NCBI GenBank assembly: GCA_001792895.1
Contig: MARA01000002.1
Location: 2,852,001-2,916,000, forward strand
DNA length: 64,000 nucleotides
Origin: Lentinus brumalis
Taxonomy: Eukaryota; Basidiomycota; Agaricomycetes; Polyporales; Polyporaceae
Direction: 5' to 3'
Shown here piece after piece: positions 21,571-34,200 of this stretch (positions are counted from its first letter, which is position 1; each line of letters opens with the position of its first letter). Position numbers and translations under genes: made by a program. Under the pieces are notes generated by a model. The model searched no databases. It was not told where the DNA came from and saw nothing but the letters and a program-made list of their open reading frames with translations.

Positions 21571-24028
21571 ATGTCCAACGGCCGCCACATCGGCACCCTC
21601 ATCGTCGTCATCCTCAAAGCGGTGTGTGTATACCCCCTTCCCTGGCCCTGGCCGCTGCTCACCACGCGTCTTCGCGTGCCAGAGGAACCTGCCAAACAAG
21701 CGTCACATAGGCAAGCAAGATCCGTTCTGTCAAGTCATCTTCAACGGGGAGAAGCGGCGCACAAAGGCGATCAAGCGTGGCGGGCAGCACCCTGAGTGGG
21801 ACGAAGAGATCCGTTTTGAACTCTATGAGGATGTCGACGACCTGCCACATGTTCCTGGGGCAGACCCCCCTCCACCGCCGCCGAAGAGCAATGGCAAGGG
21901 ACCTCCGAAGGTGCAGGGCGGCAAGTTCATGGCATTGGCGTGCTACGCGGACGACCCCCGCGAACCAGACTTGATTGGGGAGTCTCAAGTTGATCTGACG
22001 GAGGTGCTGACCAAGGGCGAGACGGATGGTGCGTTGACTCCGTATGAGTGGCATCGCGGATACTGATATTTCTCCTACAGAATGGTTCACCATCATGCAC
22101 AAAGAGAAGTACTGCGGCGAGGTGTACCTCGAGTTGACTTTCTGGTTGGATGTGAGTTCAAGTTGCCGCAGCCTGCCTTCACCATATTTACACGAGGACG
22201 TCGGTAGGAACCTCCACCGACGAAGAAAACGACCGCCAAGCCGACCAATGGGCAGTACGGTGGTCGTGGCACATTTGTCCCAATAGGCGACTCGGCTTCG
22301 TCCTCTCTGACCGATTTGACAAGGATGGGATCCGCAAGCAGTCGGGATGAGATCCGTCGCGAGAATCTGCCGCCTTCTCTGCGCTCTTCGAACTCGAGAC
22401 TAGACATATATGTCGCACCGTACGAGACCACGCGGTCGCACAACTCGTCTGTAGACGGCATGATGAACGACTTCGCGGAGCTGAGAGTGGATCAAGGGAA
22501 CAGGCGACAAAGTATGCCCGTGAGTCCTACCAGTGCTTCCTATCGCAGGACGGTCGGCTAATTCTTCTACAGGCGCAGCGCGGTAGCAGCTTGCCACGAC
22601 CTACCTCTGCAATGGCTGGGCCGCCAGATCAGTCCTCGTACTCCCAGCATAGTCTCCATCAGTCGACATACTCTGACGGTGGAGGCTACCCCTACGATTA
22701 TAATGCGCCCCAGCCTCCCCAACCGTACCACCATGAGTCGGCCCCGCTTCCAGATCCGTACCAGCCGCTGTACGAGCAGGCAGTCACCCCGGCGCCGTCC
22801 AACTTCAACGGCCATGGTCGCCCCCGGTACAGCATGCCGCCCACGTCATCCGGGTTCATGCCGTTACCCCAGCCCTCAGGTTTTGTCCCTTTGTCTTCCA
22901 ATCCGCCACCGCCATCAGGGTTCATACCCCAGCCTACCGCGACCCCCGCGCCTGGCGCATATGGAGGAGCAGTTGTTCCTTCTCGTCTTCCATCATCGAG
23001 CTTCTCCTCACTACCGCCCCCATCTGGCTTTGTTACTCAGGGCCCGCCACCGTCTTCGTCCTACCCACAATTGGGGCACTCGCCATCTCACTACTACCCT
23101 CCTCAGAACCTACCGCCGTCCACGTCATTTCCCCAGCACGCAGGCCCGCCTCCGTCCTCCTCATACTCATCATCCACACCTCCCACATCGTCGTATCCTT
23201 CCAATCCTCCACCGTCATCCTTTTTCCCGCCGCCCCCGCCGCCTCCAACGTCTGCGCCGCCAGCCGCACAACAACCATACCCGCACTCAACGTCCACGCC
23301 GACCATTCATCATACGCATTCGGCACCTCCTGAGCAGCCCCCATATTCCAGTCACCTAACGTCATCTCCGTCGCATGACCCCATCCCGCCACCTCCGCCG
23401 TTGACGGGAAGTCCCTCCAACGGGCATACAGGCTCAAGGCCGCTACCTACCCCGGGTCAACCGTCGTCCCAATATCCACAGCCTACGCGTCGGCAATCCT
23501 CCCTTCCTGTTCCACCAGGTCCACCACCCCCTGGTGCCCAGGGCTTCTACTCTGGCACACAAAATCCACCTTCCTTCCCGAGCGCAATGCCTTACCAGTC
23601 AATCCCTCCTCCCCCTCCATTGCCCAACAGCAACAGCAACATCCACCGCCTCAAGCTTCATTCTCGAATGGGCAGTTGGCTGTTCCAGGACCGCCTCCAC
23701 CGTTGCCTCCGTCGTCGTCATCGTCATCGTCGCTGCAGCAGCCTGCTCACCCTCCTCCCAAACGGCGTCCGAGTCTTCCTCCGCCGCCCATCAACTATCA
23801 GCAGCAGCCATCTGCGTTTCAGTCATTGCCCCTCCACCTCCGCCGCCGAGCCTCCCCTCGCACCTGCAGTACGAGCCTTCGGCGAGCTCGTTCACACCAG
23901 CTCCCCAGGGTCAGGCATACTACCCTGGGCCCCCTCCGAGACCACCTCAATTCCTCCCTCCCGTGCCACAACAGCACACCAACGGGGGCTACGCTGGGCA
24001 AGGCGGCGAGTACAATTACGGACAATAA
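21571..24028 (+). CDS. C2-domain protein with Pro-rich tail, Inn1/Fic1-like
   Basis: Exon 1 (MSNGRHIGTLIVVILKA) joins RNLPNKRHIGKQDPFCQVIF, the start of a C2 domain. That domain continues through RGGQHPEWDEEIRFELYED, DLIGESQVDLTEVLTKGETD, and EWFTIMHKEKYCGEVYLELT, to about residue 145. The rest is disordered and rich in Pro, Ser and Tyr, with many PPP and PSGF repeats. This layout matches ingression proteins: yeast Inn1 and fission yeast Fic1, which act at the cytokinetic ring and bind SH3 partners through Pro-rich motifs. The long last exon needs two frame corrections to keep its composition: near 23623-23625 (CCC) and 23829-23832 (CCCC), each as if one C were missing. With them the protein ends GGYAGQGGEYNYGQ at 24028; without them translation ends near 24105 in atypical Arg/His-rich sequence. 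Confidence 0.82.
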
Positions 24029-24347
24029 TCGGACAGTATGATGGATCCTTCATAGTAAGCTCTGTAGCACTCACGTCTAGTTGTCGTCTCGTTTATATCT
24101 CCTAACGGACATCCTGCTATCGTTGCTCCTCGATTGATATATCCTAGCACTCTCTGCCTCCTCCGCACGTTCACACCGCAGCTTCCTCACATCTTCACGC
24201 ATATACAGAAGTAAAGCTCACCTTACAGTTGACAAGCAACTCCTCGTTTACGACAATATCTGTGTAGAACTAATGATGCAATCCGTCTATATATTCAGTG
24301 CAAGCATCTAGAGTGGATAGGGATGACTCCGTCAAGGCAGAGCGAAC
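24029..24347. other. Convergent intergenic region
   Basis: 3' space between the C2 gene and the small minus-strand gene. No coding signal. Confidence 0.45.
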
Positions 24348-24932
24348 CTATTGCGCAGATGCCGACGCTTGCTGTTCTGCTACCACCGCTGCAACTTCGG
24401 CGCGCGCACGCTCCCGCTCCGCTTTCCACTTCGCGATCTCTGTCTCGGTCGCGACGAGCCCGCGGCGCGCAAGATCTATACGTGCTTCACGCCGTATGCT
24501 ATTCTCGCGGAGCCGCTGCTCGAGCTCGTGCTGTTGCAGGGCAGTTTCAGCGCGGATACAAAGCCCCAGTACAGAGACTTTTCGGACATGCGTCGGGAGA
24601 TGAGGTTTGGGGGGAAGGCGAATTGAGAAAAAGGTCGCAGGGAAGAGAAAAGGACGACTCAACCTATCGTAACCAGCCAAGCCTTGAGTGCAGGTGTTTG
24701 CCTCCTGTGTAGTGCGATGGGAGAAGTGGTTCATAGCATAATGTCAGCACTGGTAGTCGGACAAGCAGATATGCGTGACGCAGGTGACGCACCTGAATGC
24801 CGGCCATGAGTAGTGCCCGATGGCAGCAAGACCCAGCCCGACCGCACCGAATTGCGCAGCTCCTCGGAGGCCTGCTGCGACTTGGACCTGGTACGCCTTC
24901 TCGATCTCGTCTTTGCGGCGCTGTGTATTCAT
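24348..24932 (-). CDS. Small membrane protein with a C-terminal coiled coil
   Basis: Minus-strand exons give MNTQRRKDEIEKAYQVQVAA, a probable membrane span (GAAQFGAVGLGLAAIGHYSW), then RQTPALKAWL, a second hydrophobic patch (SVLGLCIRAETALQQHELEQ) and a charged helix (REARIDLARRGLVATETEIA, KWKAERERARAEVAAVVAEQ) ending QASASAQ. The arrangement of two hydrophobic segments and a basic loop resembles HIG1-type mitochondrial proteins, but I cannot confirm that family. The start is unsure: 24932 is the first ATG in frame, yet coding-like sequence (SIRTIVCPCTTPTLLLP) extends upstream without an ATG. Either a 5' exon is missed or a base is missing. The junctions near 24720 and 24600 are the best GT-AG choices. 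Confidence 0.5.
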
Positions 24933-25156
24933 AGCGTGACCTTGGTGCAAGAGTTGCAAGGAGATCGGCAGCAGCAATGTCGGGGTCGTGCAGGGACAGA
25001 CGATGGTGCGGATGGAAGGAATGACTAGCGCTCTACATGCTCATCAACGTTGATCCTGACATCCACTAGACATCCACAACCTACACATCGTACATGACGA
25101 TCACTTGACTACTTCTATTGTCCCTGGTATCCCGGCGCAGCATACATACTGCAGTT

Positions 25157-26633
25157 TCACTTCGCCTCGACAAATGCACGGTGAATCACAAACTCATTCT
25201 CACCACCGGCAGCAAGGCGAACTTCATGGCCTGCGCCGACAAAGAATACTTCCCCCTCCGAAAGCTGAAGCTTCTCACTGCTGTCCCAGGCGATCGAACC
25301 CTTGCCAGAAGTGACGATGGCGATGCTTGGTCCATCAATAGGTGGGTGAACTTCGGTCTCGCCCGCCGGGACGGCTGCGCGCACGACGGAGAACTCGGGG
25401 ACAGGCGGGTCGTAGAGGGTGCTGTGGATGGCCGAATCGAACGCTTGGGGCTCGACGAGGTGTTTGCTCGCGTGTGCGGAAGTGTAGGTCAGCCCGGCCA
25501 CAAGGTTTGGGACGTCTCGCAGCTTCGGTGTGAGGCCGGCGCGAATGACGTTGTCAGACGTCGCCATGCACTCAGCGATGTCTAGCACGAGGTGCATGAT
25601 ACTATCAGACGATGTCGACAATGCGAATAACAGAGCTTCACTCACCCCCAGAGACGTATGCGTGGGGCTCTCCTGCAGCCAGGAAAATCGCTTCACCTGG
25701 CTTCAAAACGAGATGGTTGAGGATGAATGCGCAGAATACGCCGATGTCGCCCGGGAACTGGCTGTTCAACCTCAGGACCAGATCTACGACCTCCTTCTCC
25801 GATGCCTTAGCGCCACCGCTGTGATATCTCGCCACAAGCTTCTCGAGCTCAGGTTTGAAGTTCGACTCTTGTGCGGTCATGACCGCAGTGAAGAGGTCCT
25901 TCAGCGCTTTCTTCTCGGTTGGGCCAGTCGGCTCGTCGGACGAGGCGATTGACAGGAACTGCTCACGGATCGCCTGGGGCACAAGCGCGGCAAATTCGGG
26001 CGTATCTACGATGTAGTCGGCGATACGAGCGAGAGGGAGGAATCCGCACATGGCCTGGAATGGTGTCAGCGCGAGAGCCATCTCCGGCTTGTGGTTGGCA
26101 TCTGTGCGAATGGACCCCCCTGAGCTTGAGGTTGGCGATGTAAAAGGGTGGTCGGACGTACCCTTGTACACATCCGGACGTTCCTTGTGCAGCCGCTGCG
26201 CCATCTCCTTGTCTGGGTGCGTCTGTATACTGAGTGCCTTCTCAATGGCGAGGATCTTGAATAGGAACGGGAGGTTTCCCTCGGCCGCGCCTTCACTCCG
26301 GAAGCGTTCGATGACAGGCGAGCCGAGGAGCTCAGGATGTGCAGCGAGGTAGTCGGACAGCTTCTCTTGCGAAGGCGAGTCCAGGAGGCGCGATGGTGAC
26401 GAATGATGCGTGCCCATCCATAGCTAATGATGGCAGACCTGAGAGGTCAGCACCTGGCCTGTGCAGCAGAGTGAAGGATAATCATCACTTACTTCGGCGT
26501 ACGGTGCGTTCTCGTCGAGCGTGAATCCGGCCGCCGAGTACGCAGCGGCGTACTGCGCGACCTTGGATGAAAGCCCAACTTTCCCCCAGTCGTACTTCTG
26601 CGTCGTCGGGATGAGCTTGAAGACCGCAGACAT
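25157..26633 (-). CDS. PMI40: Mannose-6-phosphate isomerase (type I, zinc)
   Basis: The start at 26633 gives MSAVFKLIPTTQKYDWGKVG, the usual N-terminus. Zinc ligands are visible in SIQTHPDKEMAQRLHKERPD (Gln and His), NHKPEMALALTPF (Glu) and FLAAGEPHAYVSG (His). Other conserved blocks are GNLPFLFKILAIEKALSIQT, ECMATSDNVIRAGLTPKLRD and a cupin-type C-terminus ending FVIHRAFVEAK. The enzyme interconverts fructose-6-phosphate and mannose-6-phosphate, feeding GDP-mannose for cell wall mannan and N-glycans in the cytosol. A 5' intron follows NAPYAE. A second intron lies in RPDVYK/DANHKPE: read through, it would add about 20 odd residues but stay open, so a naive frame call would include it. A third follows AYVSG. 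The length is near the family norm. Confidence 0.94.
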
Positions 26634-26844
26634 CGATGAGGAGTGTGGTCAAGAGCGATTGCCCAAGAGAGAAGCGAGCGACAGTAATTAAGGAGAGCAC
26701 GTGATCGCGCCTCGGATCGCTCCGGGGAGAGCGGTCCGGACTCCGATAAACTACGGACGTCCACTCTTGACGAGGGAAGGAGAACGGGAAGAGGAGATAA
26801 CTTTAGAAAATAAGTTACAGGAGACCATCTACAGACTGTACGAG

Positions 26845-29288
26845 TCAACCGGGGTTGCAGGAAAGAAACGCTAGTTGGTGATCCTCGGAACAGGCCACCA
26901 TCCGTCCATCATCGAATACGACTTGGATCGTCTTTCGACCAGGGAAGCATTGTATCTGCGCACAGCCCGTCAGAGCGATTACATTGGAGGACATTCACCG
27001 TACCGTTTTCAGGACATTCGAGGGCTTCCGGAGATCCCACAGACGTACGCAGCCATCCTTCTCGCTTCCGCCGCAGGCGAACATGTGGTCGTGCACAGCG
27101 CCTAGAGAGATGGACGAGTTGACTGTGAGCATGGGGTCCCTACAATTTACAAAGAGTCACTGACCTCTTGTGTACCTCCCATGCACTTTCACGTTCGGAT
27201 AACCAAACCGTACCACGGACGCCGTAGGGACCAGACGCCAGTCTCGAACCTCGAATTGTAACTCCCTATGACCAACCTGGATGGTCTATCAGTGTCTCGC
27301 ATTTCTGAAAAGCCCCTGCTTCTCCTCACCTCGAGCAGCGCACAGAAAGGAGACGGAGCAGAATGGACTTGGTAGACAGAGTTCGACAACTTGAGCAAGT
27401 TGACGACCCGTTCTGCAGCGACGTCATACACCGAGACACTGCAGTCCGCACTACCGGAGAGTAGCTTGTCGCTTGTGTCCCGGATCGCGAGCAACGACTG
27501 GACGGTCGAGGTGTGCCTGATTGCCAGCGGAGTGGGCGTCGCATCGTGTTCTTCCGACAAGGACCATCGGTGCACGACATGATCGTACCCGCCGGTCACA
27601 AACGTGCCGGCTTGTGCCATAGTGCATATAGCACTGATGCCGCCTCTCTTGCCAGGCTGCGTTGGACGGCCGAAGACACCCACATCCGATAGCTGTTGTA
27701 TGTTAGTTTGACAAAGTGCAACCGCAAGAGCAAATCGCGTGTTACGTACCACCTTGTCCCGGATGCGGAGAACAGAAAGCTGCTGTGCGTCGCTTACCCG
27801 CCCAAGGCAGACGAAATCGCCTTGGGGGTAATGCAAGATGCAGGCATCATCGACAAGCTGTCGGGATTCCTCACCACCCACAACTGTCCGTAGGGCCGTA
27901 CGCCTGAGAGGCGCTCGCTCGACAAGGTCACAGGAACCACGCATAGTGACACTGAGGATGCCGGACGAGGGCAAGGCGAATAACCGGCGAGGCTTGTCGT
28001 GGGGTTCGACCCTCATGAGGACCACTTCGACCGCGTCGGAGGCTGAAGTAACAGACTCCTCCGAGTCGCTTGAACCAGATCGAGCATTGTCCACAGCGCT
28101 GTCACGCAGCAGTTCCCGAAGGTCCGGAAGTTCCGGACTACTGGATCGTCGTTCCGATGAGCGGTCCTGCAGGGTACTACACGGGTCCGTGTCATGAGGG
28201 ATCAGGAAACAGAATCGAAAGCGTTTGCTCGCAATGTCATACCTTGTTGGTGGGATTTCGACATCTGCCTGGTGACGTTTTGGTAGTCGGAACCTGAGTC
28301 GCCCAGAGCGGAACCTTGGATGACGTTTGTGATCCTGAGTAGACATGGCTTCTTGGTACTGAGTGTCCGTCGCCAAGCGGGTTTCCTCCTGTGGTGGTGT
28401 CTCTGTCTGCTGCTGAACGTCGTGTTCTTCACCTATGGAAGGAGCTCGAAGAGTTCGATACGAGCTGCTAGGTGCAGATTCCGCCTGAGGCAGCGCGGAA
28501 TGTGGTATCATGCTGTCTTCTTCCTGTAACTTCACCAACTGCAGCGAGTCCGATATTGCGGAGCCAGTATCGATGATAGAATCTGAGTCGGGGATATAGG
28601 GACCAACAGATCCTGAAGACTGTGCAAACGAGCAGTATGGCGAGCCCTGTCGCCGAGAATCCAGGGAGGTCATGCTGTTGCACGGAGGGAGCATCGTGGA
28701 TGGTTGAATTCCAAGGAGCGCATATGCCTGCGGCACTTCTGTAGCGTGTGACACTGAGGAAATAAACTAGATGTAAGGTTATAAACCGTTCAGGTAGTCA
28801 ACAGATATTCAAGCTTTGAGCATAACATATCCTACCTGACCCGACTCCGGCATACTGAAGGTTCGACTGTAGGGGGCGTCTGGATAACCTTCGAAACCTC
28901 GAACTATATCTCCGCGCTTGTACTGTGCGTCTTCTAGCTTTGGTTTCTTCGACGGCCGCCTATCATATTGTCCTCTGAACGGCAAGGTCCCTCGACGGCT
29001 AGGTGTTTGGTGCGGAGGACGGTCTCGCACAACATCCCTCGGACCCTGAACACTGCCATGCGCGGATCCTCGAGCGTGTCCATGTCTTCCGCGTTCACGG
29101 CTGTTGCCGCGAGGTCCATATCCTCTGCCCCAGTGAGGAGGAGGTGCTGCTCGCGGAGCGGATCCTCTGCCTCGGTGAGGTCCTACGCGAGGTTGGGACG
29201 TTGACGTCGACCGGATAGTTGGAACCAGAGCGTTCCCCTTTCGAGAATGGCGAACTTCGTTAGGCTGAGCATCCTCATTGTAAGACAT
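26845..29288 (-). CDS. WD40-repeat protein with an RG-rich N-terminus
   Basis: The start at 29288 reads MSYNEDAQPNEVRHSRKGNA. A basic Arg/Gly/Pro-rich region follows (RVGPHRGRGSAPRAAPPPHW, GRGYGPRGNSRERGRHGHAR), then KRGDIVRGFEGYPDAPYSRT. An intron joins MPESGQ to FISSVSHATEVPQAYALLGI; a long acidic/Ser-rich middle comes next. The WD part includes GTFVTGGYDHVVHRWSLSEE, KLLSGSADCSVSVYDVAAER, HRELQFEVRDWRLVPTASVV, HMFACGGSEKDGCVRLWDLR, and a final block GRKTIQVVFDDGRMVACSED. The last exons (27170-26845) are outside the long open frame and were found by splicing: TGATAG/ACC near 27290, then two short introns. The RG-rich arm suggests RNA binding or methylation. The repeats resemble fungal WD40 proteins of unassigned role. 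It is divergent from GPN3. Confidence 0.75.
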
Positions 29289-29637
29289 GACCGGCGCAGC
29301 ATCCGGTATTGTTCAAGAAAGAGGCAGAGAAGTCGTGCATCGAGTGAAGCTTCGGAGTCGGCGTTGACGATGAAGACAAGAGGCGAGAAGGCTTTGGATG
29401 GAACCGTTACGCTGAGACGCCCATAGATTATCTTGCCGAGCACAATGGGCGCCCATGTGATAGAGAACTTCGCCTCCAGCCACCACCGTCAGCCACAGCA
29501 GCCTCCCGCTTGTCTGAGTCTCCCTCGAGTCCTTACGTGCACTGGATATTGGCAGAAAAAAGAGTACTACAGGAACCACAAGCTTTCGCACTGCTCCTTG
29601 CTACTCCCTTCTTCACGAATTCGCCTGTCTTCAAAAG
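29289..29637. promoter_or_regulatory. Shared promoter of the WD40 and GPN3 genes
   Basis: 349 bp separate the two divergent start codons. No TATA box was identified. A pyrimidine-rich stretch (about 29597-29636) precedes the GPN3 start. Confidence 0.45.
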
Positions 29638-31299
29638 ATGCGCTACGCCGTGCTTGTTACCGGTCCCGCTGGTGCCGGCAAATCAACCTTCTGCAATGGC
29701 CTCATCACGCACCTGCGAACCTCAAAGCGTTCGGGGCATCTTGTGAATCTGGATCCGGCAGCAAACTCGGACGCATTTGAGTACGAGCCCTCAATAGACA
29801 TCCGGGACCTCATCTCGCTCGAAGACGTCATGGGAGAGCTCGGGTATGGACCAAATGGAGGTTTGGTGTACTGCTTCGAGTGCGTAGCTGGCGTGATTGA
29901 CGTGTCATTGATGCGTGGTGGGAGGTTGTATCCGTACGCTTACAGTGTCTTCTCACAGATACCTCATGCAAAACATGGATTGGCTGGATGAAGAGCTAGG
30001 AGGCTACGATGATGACTACCTGATCATCGACTGTCCAGGTATGGTCCATCTTCATTCGCAGACGTTCTAGGAGAACCTACTCAGAGAATCAGGTCAGATC
30101 GAGCTCTACACACATCACCCGTTCCTCCCCACCCTCGTCCGCCATTTACAGAGGCTCGGAATACGGACATGCGCCGTATACCTCATTGAGTCCCAGTTCA
30201 TGGAAGACAAGTACAAGTTCTTCAGGTACGTCGGCCTCGAGCTCGAGTCCGACTGGTCTCTCACCGTTAGCGTTGTCCGTTCATCGCCAGTGGTGTTCTT
30301 TCAGCAATGTCCGCGATGGTCAACCTCGAAGTACCTTGGATAAACATCATGTCAAAGATGGATCTCGTCACAACGAATGTGGAAGACAAGGGAAGTGGAC
30401 GGAATGGTATTCGGACAAGGAAGGATATCTCAAGGTAAGGACTCAACTTCCATCTGCGCAATTGTTCCGCGCCTCCCCATGGCCTTTGGGAGATGCCAAG
30501 GCATATCTGCAGTGTCCGGCTTGATTTTGGCGGATTCCTACCGCTCTGAGCAGAGAACGGCATGCGCCACACCAATACCCCTATTCGAGGTTGACACCCA
30601 TGGTCCCCGCCTCTGCATTGCCATCTTTTGGCAGATCCTCCCTTCCGGATCCTAATATACCGATACGGTTCCGCTCACTAACTCACGTCTTCATCAGGTA
30701 TCTTGAGGTTGACCCCATGCTCTTGGTGTCAGCACCCGGAAGCCGTGAAGAGCGCACGGAGCGTAATTCCCGGTTCCACACGCTCAACCAAGCCATCGTT
30801 CAGCTGGTGAGTCACTTTCGTGTCCCTGCGGTCGTTTTCACCTGCTCAGCAGCTATGCTGTACTACCCGACTCCGCCGACCCCACCCTGGCGCGACCCGC
30901 TCGACACGGTATCGCGCGCTACGACCTTCCGGTATGGCTGCACTGGTAATAACCACGGGGCTGTGGTCTCCACTCTTGTCTGTTTACCGACGCTGCGCGC
31001 CCCGACGACCGCGCACAGATAGAGGAGAATCCTCTAGTCCGGTTCTTGGCGCTCGACTTGACGGACCCTGACTCCATTGAGACGGTGCTCAGCCATATCG
31101 ACTTTGTAATGCAATACGGAGAAGCCGAGGAGCCGAAGGAGGTCAGTATCACCTTGCTACACTGCTCATCTCGTGCTGACGAGACTTGTTTTTTTTTCCT
31201 CTATTTTCTCTGCTGTTGTCGCATCACATTCCTACGGCTCCGTTGCGATCACCGTAGCCCGCGGACTTGGATGAGGGAGACTTCGCCGACATGGAGTGA
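29638..31299 (+). CDS. GPN3: GPN-loop GTPase 3
   Basis: The start at 29638 gives [20 protein letters not shown] with a P-loop (GPAGAGKST). The family's defining GPN loop is seen in [16 protein letters not shown]. Exons continue with [20 protein letters not shown] and [11 protein letters not shown] (G3), [37 protein letters not shown] (G4-like, SKMD), the insert [20 protein letters not shown], then [46 protein letters not shown], and the last exon [15 protein letters not shown]3 works with GPN1 in assembly and nuclear import of RNA polymerase II. About seven introns interrupt it. The exon before ENPLV is the least certain. The acidic C-terminal tail matches other fungal GPN3 proteins. Confidence 0.93.
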
Positions 31300-34200
31300 T
31301 CGTGGGCGTATGCCTAGCATCATGGGATCCCGTCGCTTGCCTTCGTGGGTCACTTACCAGCCGCTGGACTACTAGAGTTCAGCATGTATAGATGTCACAG
31401 TCCTCAAGGATCTCCGCCGCCGAGCCGCCTATCCATTACGCTGCTTTGGCAGAGCCCAATCACAATTCTCGATGTCTCCCTACATCCGATCAGTCGCTCC
31501 CTTGCAATCGTTCCCACCGCGCTCGAACGCCTGCGCGCACACCTTTCGACTAATCGTGAAGCCCACACAGGCAGGGTCGCCCTCTACATTCATTCCGCTC
31601 TGGCCTTGACTTGGGAATCTGCACTGTACGCTTCCCGCGGCATCACGAATGGGGAGATTGGAGTTTGCGAGGGCGACAGGGCAATGGGCGTATCATCCAT
31701 GCGTGGTGTACTGTAAAATGTCCAATACATCCTGATGCTGCGTTGACATCCTGATTTGTCCTCTCTTAGTGCCCCCTTGGGTGATCTGCACCCTCCTTTG
31801 CATGTGAGCCGTGTATTTGAGTCACGTCTGTATGACGACGCCGCTTGGGCGCCGGCGTTCAATGCCCTGTGCGTAGACGGGATTCTGTCCGTGGCGCACT
31901 GGTGGCGGTGGTATGATCGTGCTGGTGGTTTGACGGATGAAAAGTCCCTCAAACCCCATTGTCGAGTCGGAGTGGCGGGGTCTCCTCTCTCGGACACTTG
32001 CCCACCTGAGCTCTCCTCATGGACGACGTTCGCCGCTGCCACTAGTGTCGTCTCCCTGAGCGCCCCGCCTGGTGAGAGTCACACATCATCTGAAGGATTC
32101 AGTACTGCAGTACGTGGAGCTTAGGCGCGATACTTGAGTTCTGTCGAAGCCTTGCCGCAGTGCTTGTGCGCACAGTGCGACTATCCGAGGTGAAGCGGCT
32201 GTCAAGTTCCAACTCGTGCGCCAACGTCCAACGTTGACCGCGCAGCTCCTTCTTCAGCTTCAGGGACGAGTACGTGATAATAGGAAGGCCTGAGTACCTT
32301 GCCTGAGTGAGCACCCGGTCGTCTTGCTCGCCACTGCCAGTGGCCGTTGACGCGGACCGCGGCAGAAGGTGCGCTGATAGAACATACATGGATCCTAACC
32401 ACACCACACACCATTCGCGGTATGGCTCGTACTGCTGTAAACACGCGGCTACCGAGCGGATTGAGTTTGGGCGCGCGGAGGAGTGGTGTGGCCACGCGAC
32501 CGCTTTAGGCGTGCATGCTCCCCTCATCTGGGTCTACGATGCGACCGCCGTGGGGAGCATCAGTGTGTTCTGCGGCGGAACGTGGTCCGGCTCACACTCT
32601 TAGCTGGATGGCGAGCCACTCGATTCCGCACGATCGTCCACGACGAAGTGGACGAAGGCACAAGTACGCACTGTACCTCTCGGTGAGTCGATGAGCGGAC
32701 GCCGCTGCGAAGACCGTGCCCGAAGACATGCTGCGTCATAATGCATAGCAATGGCATGCCGCTTCGATGCTTCCAGCGCCAGCTGTGGTTCAAGTTGGAT
32801 GCCGCTGGGAACTCGAGGGAAAGACGGACCGGCCGACAAGCTCGAGGCGTGTATTAGGTCGCGGTAAGGTGGACATACCCAAAGTCAGACACCCACATAA
32901 GTACAGTAGCAGTATCTGAGCGCCGTCTAACCCCGAGGCTTGAGCCTATCGCCACGGCCTTCCTGCGTGTGGAGGCCCGTACTCGTACATACACGAACAG
33001 CCCGTCGACACCGTCGACGCAAAGGGTCCTTCGCACACCCTCCGGTATCCACGCGCCCGCCACAGACCCACAGCAAGACGCACAGAACCTCGGGAGCCGG
33101 GACGAGCGGACGCCCAAAGCCTACTAGATGTACGTCAGCGGTCCCCCGCACACGCGCAGAGGAGGAGCGTTCGAAAGCCTAAAATTGTGATCTATACTGG
33201 AGCTCCGCGTCCACGTGAATACGCGTGGCAGGCCCGCGAAGGCTTCTGCGGGCTGAGTGAGGATCCCGGGAGATGTGTGGATGAATGGACGGTATGAAGG
33301 GGCATCCACGGGCGCGATCGGGGATGCGGGGCTGTTGGAGCTTCCGAGATCAGCAATGACACTGATGAGAGAGTGCTCCGAGTCAGATTGCAGATTGCAC
33401 GCGCGGCCGCGCGGTATTGGAAGAGTGGGGAGGGGAGAGACCCCGGCACGCTGCACCGTGCAGGATGTTCTTCGGGGTTTGTGCGTCACGATCGCGGGAT
33501 GGTTCGACGTTCGAAGGTCGACCGAGTACAGAATCAGTAGCGAGGACGTGTCTGCGGGGTAACGCTGCGACGACCGTGGTGCGCGAGGTGTTCTGAGCTT
33601 GTCCGGAATGGAATGCGAGGACCTGGGAGAGGCGGGTGGGAATGGTGGCATAGACTCCGAGAGAGCGTGCGCGGGATTGCGTTGAGCATGAACAGGGGGC
33701 GGCGAGAGAGTTTGCTCTAAGGTTGTATGTTGGATTTTTGGGTTCGACGTCGTGACACGTCCTCGCCTCGTGTCGCAGCCGTCAGGCACATACGGGTCGA
33801 ACAAATGTATAGCAGGACACACGGAGGCGCAACATACCCTTCAGGGTCTCCCAGAGTCGCTGTTCAGGCCAGAAGCAGGAGGTCAGAGCCAGGAACCCAA
33901 GTACGAGTGTGTTGACTGTTGGACGGACGCTGCGGGCGGTCGCCACTGCGGGGGCGTGCTTCGCTGATGGAACGTGTCCAGGGACGTCCGGGGCAGGAAC
34001 CTCCTCCACAATCGAAGCCAGAAGAGGCAGGACGTGCAACAAGGAAGCTGTGGCGATGTGATCTCTCTCGCTCGTGTGAACGAACGTACGCAGCGCCCCT
34101 GGCCCCGTATTGGGCGGAATAGGCTCGGCCTCCAGGTTTGCGAGGCGTCGTGATGTTCCTATGCAAGTCCCGTTTTCCTCGTGATTGTTGTGGGTGGTAG

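Noticed and set aside
33124..33822. Minus-strand open frame of 232 codons
   Set aside because: Pro/Ser/Arg composition typical of chance frames in GC-rich DNA; no domain and no supporting splice pattern.
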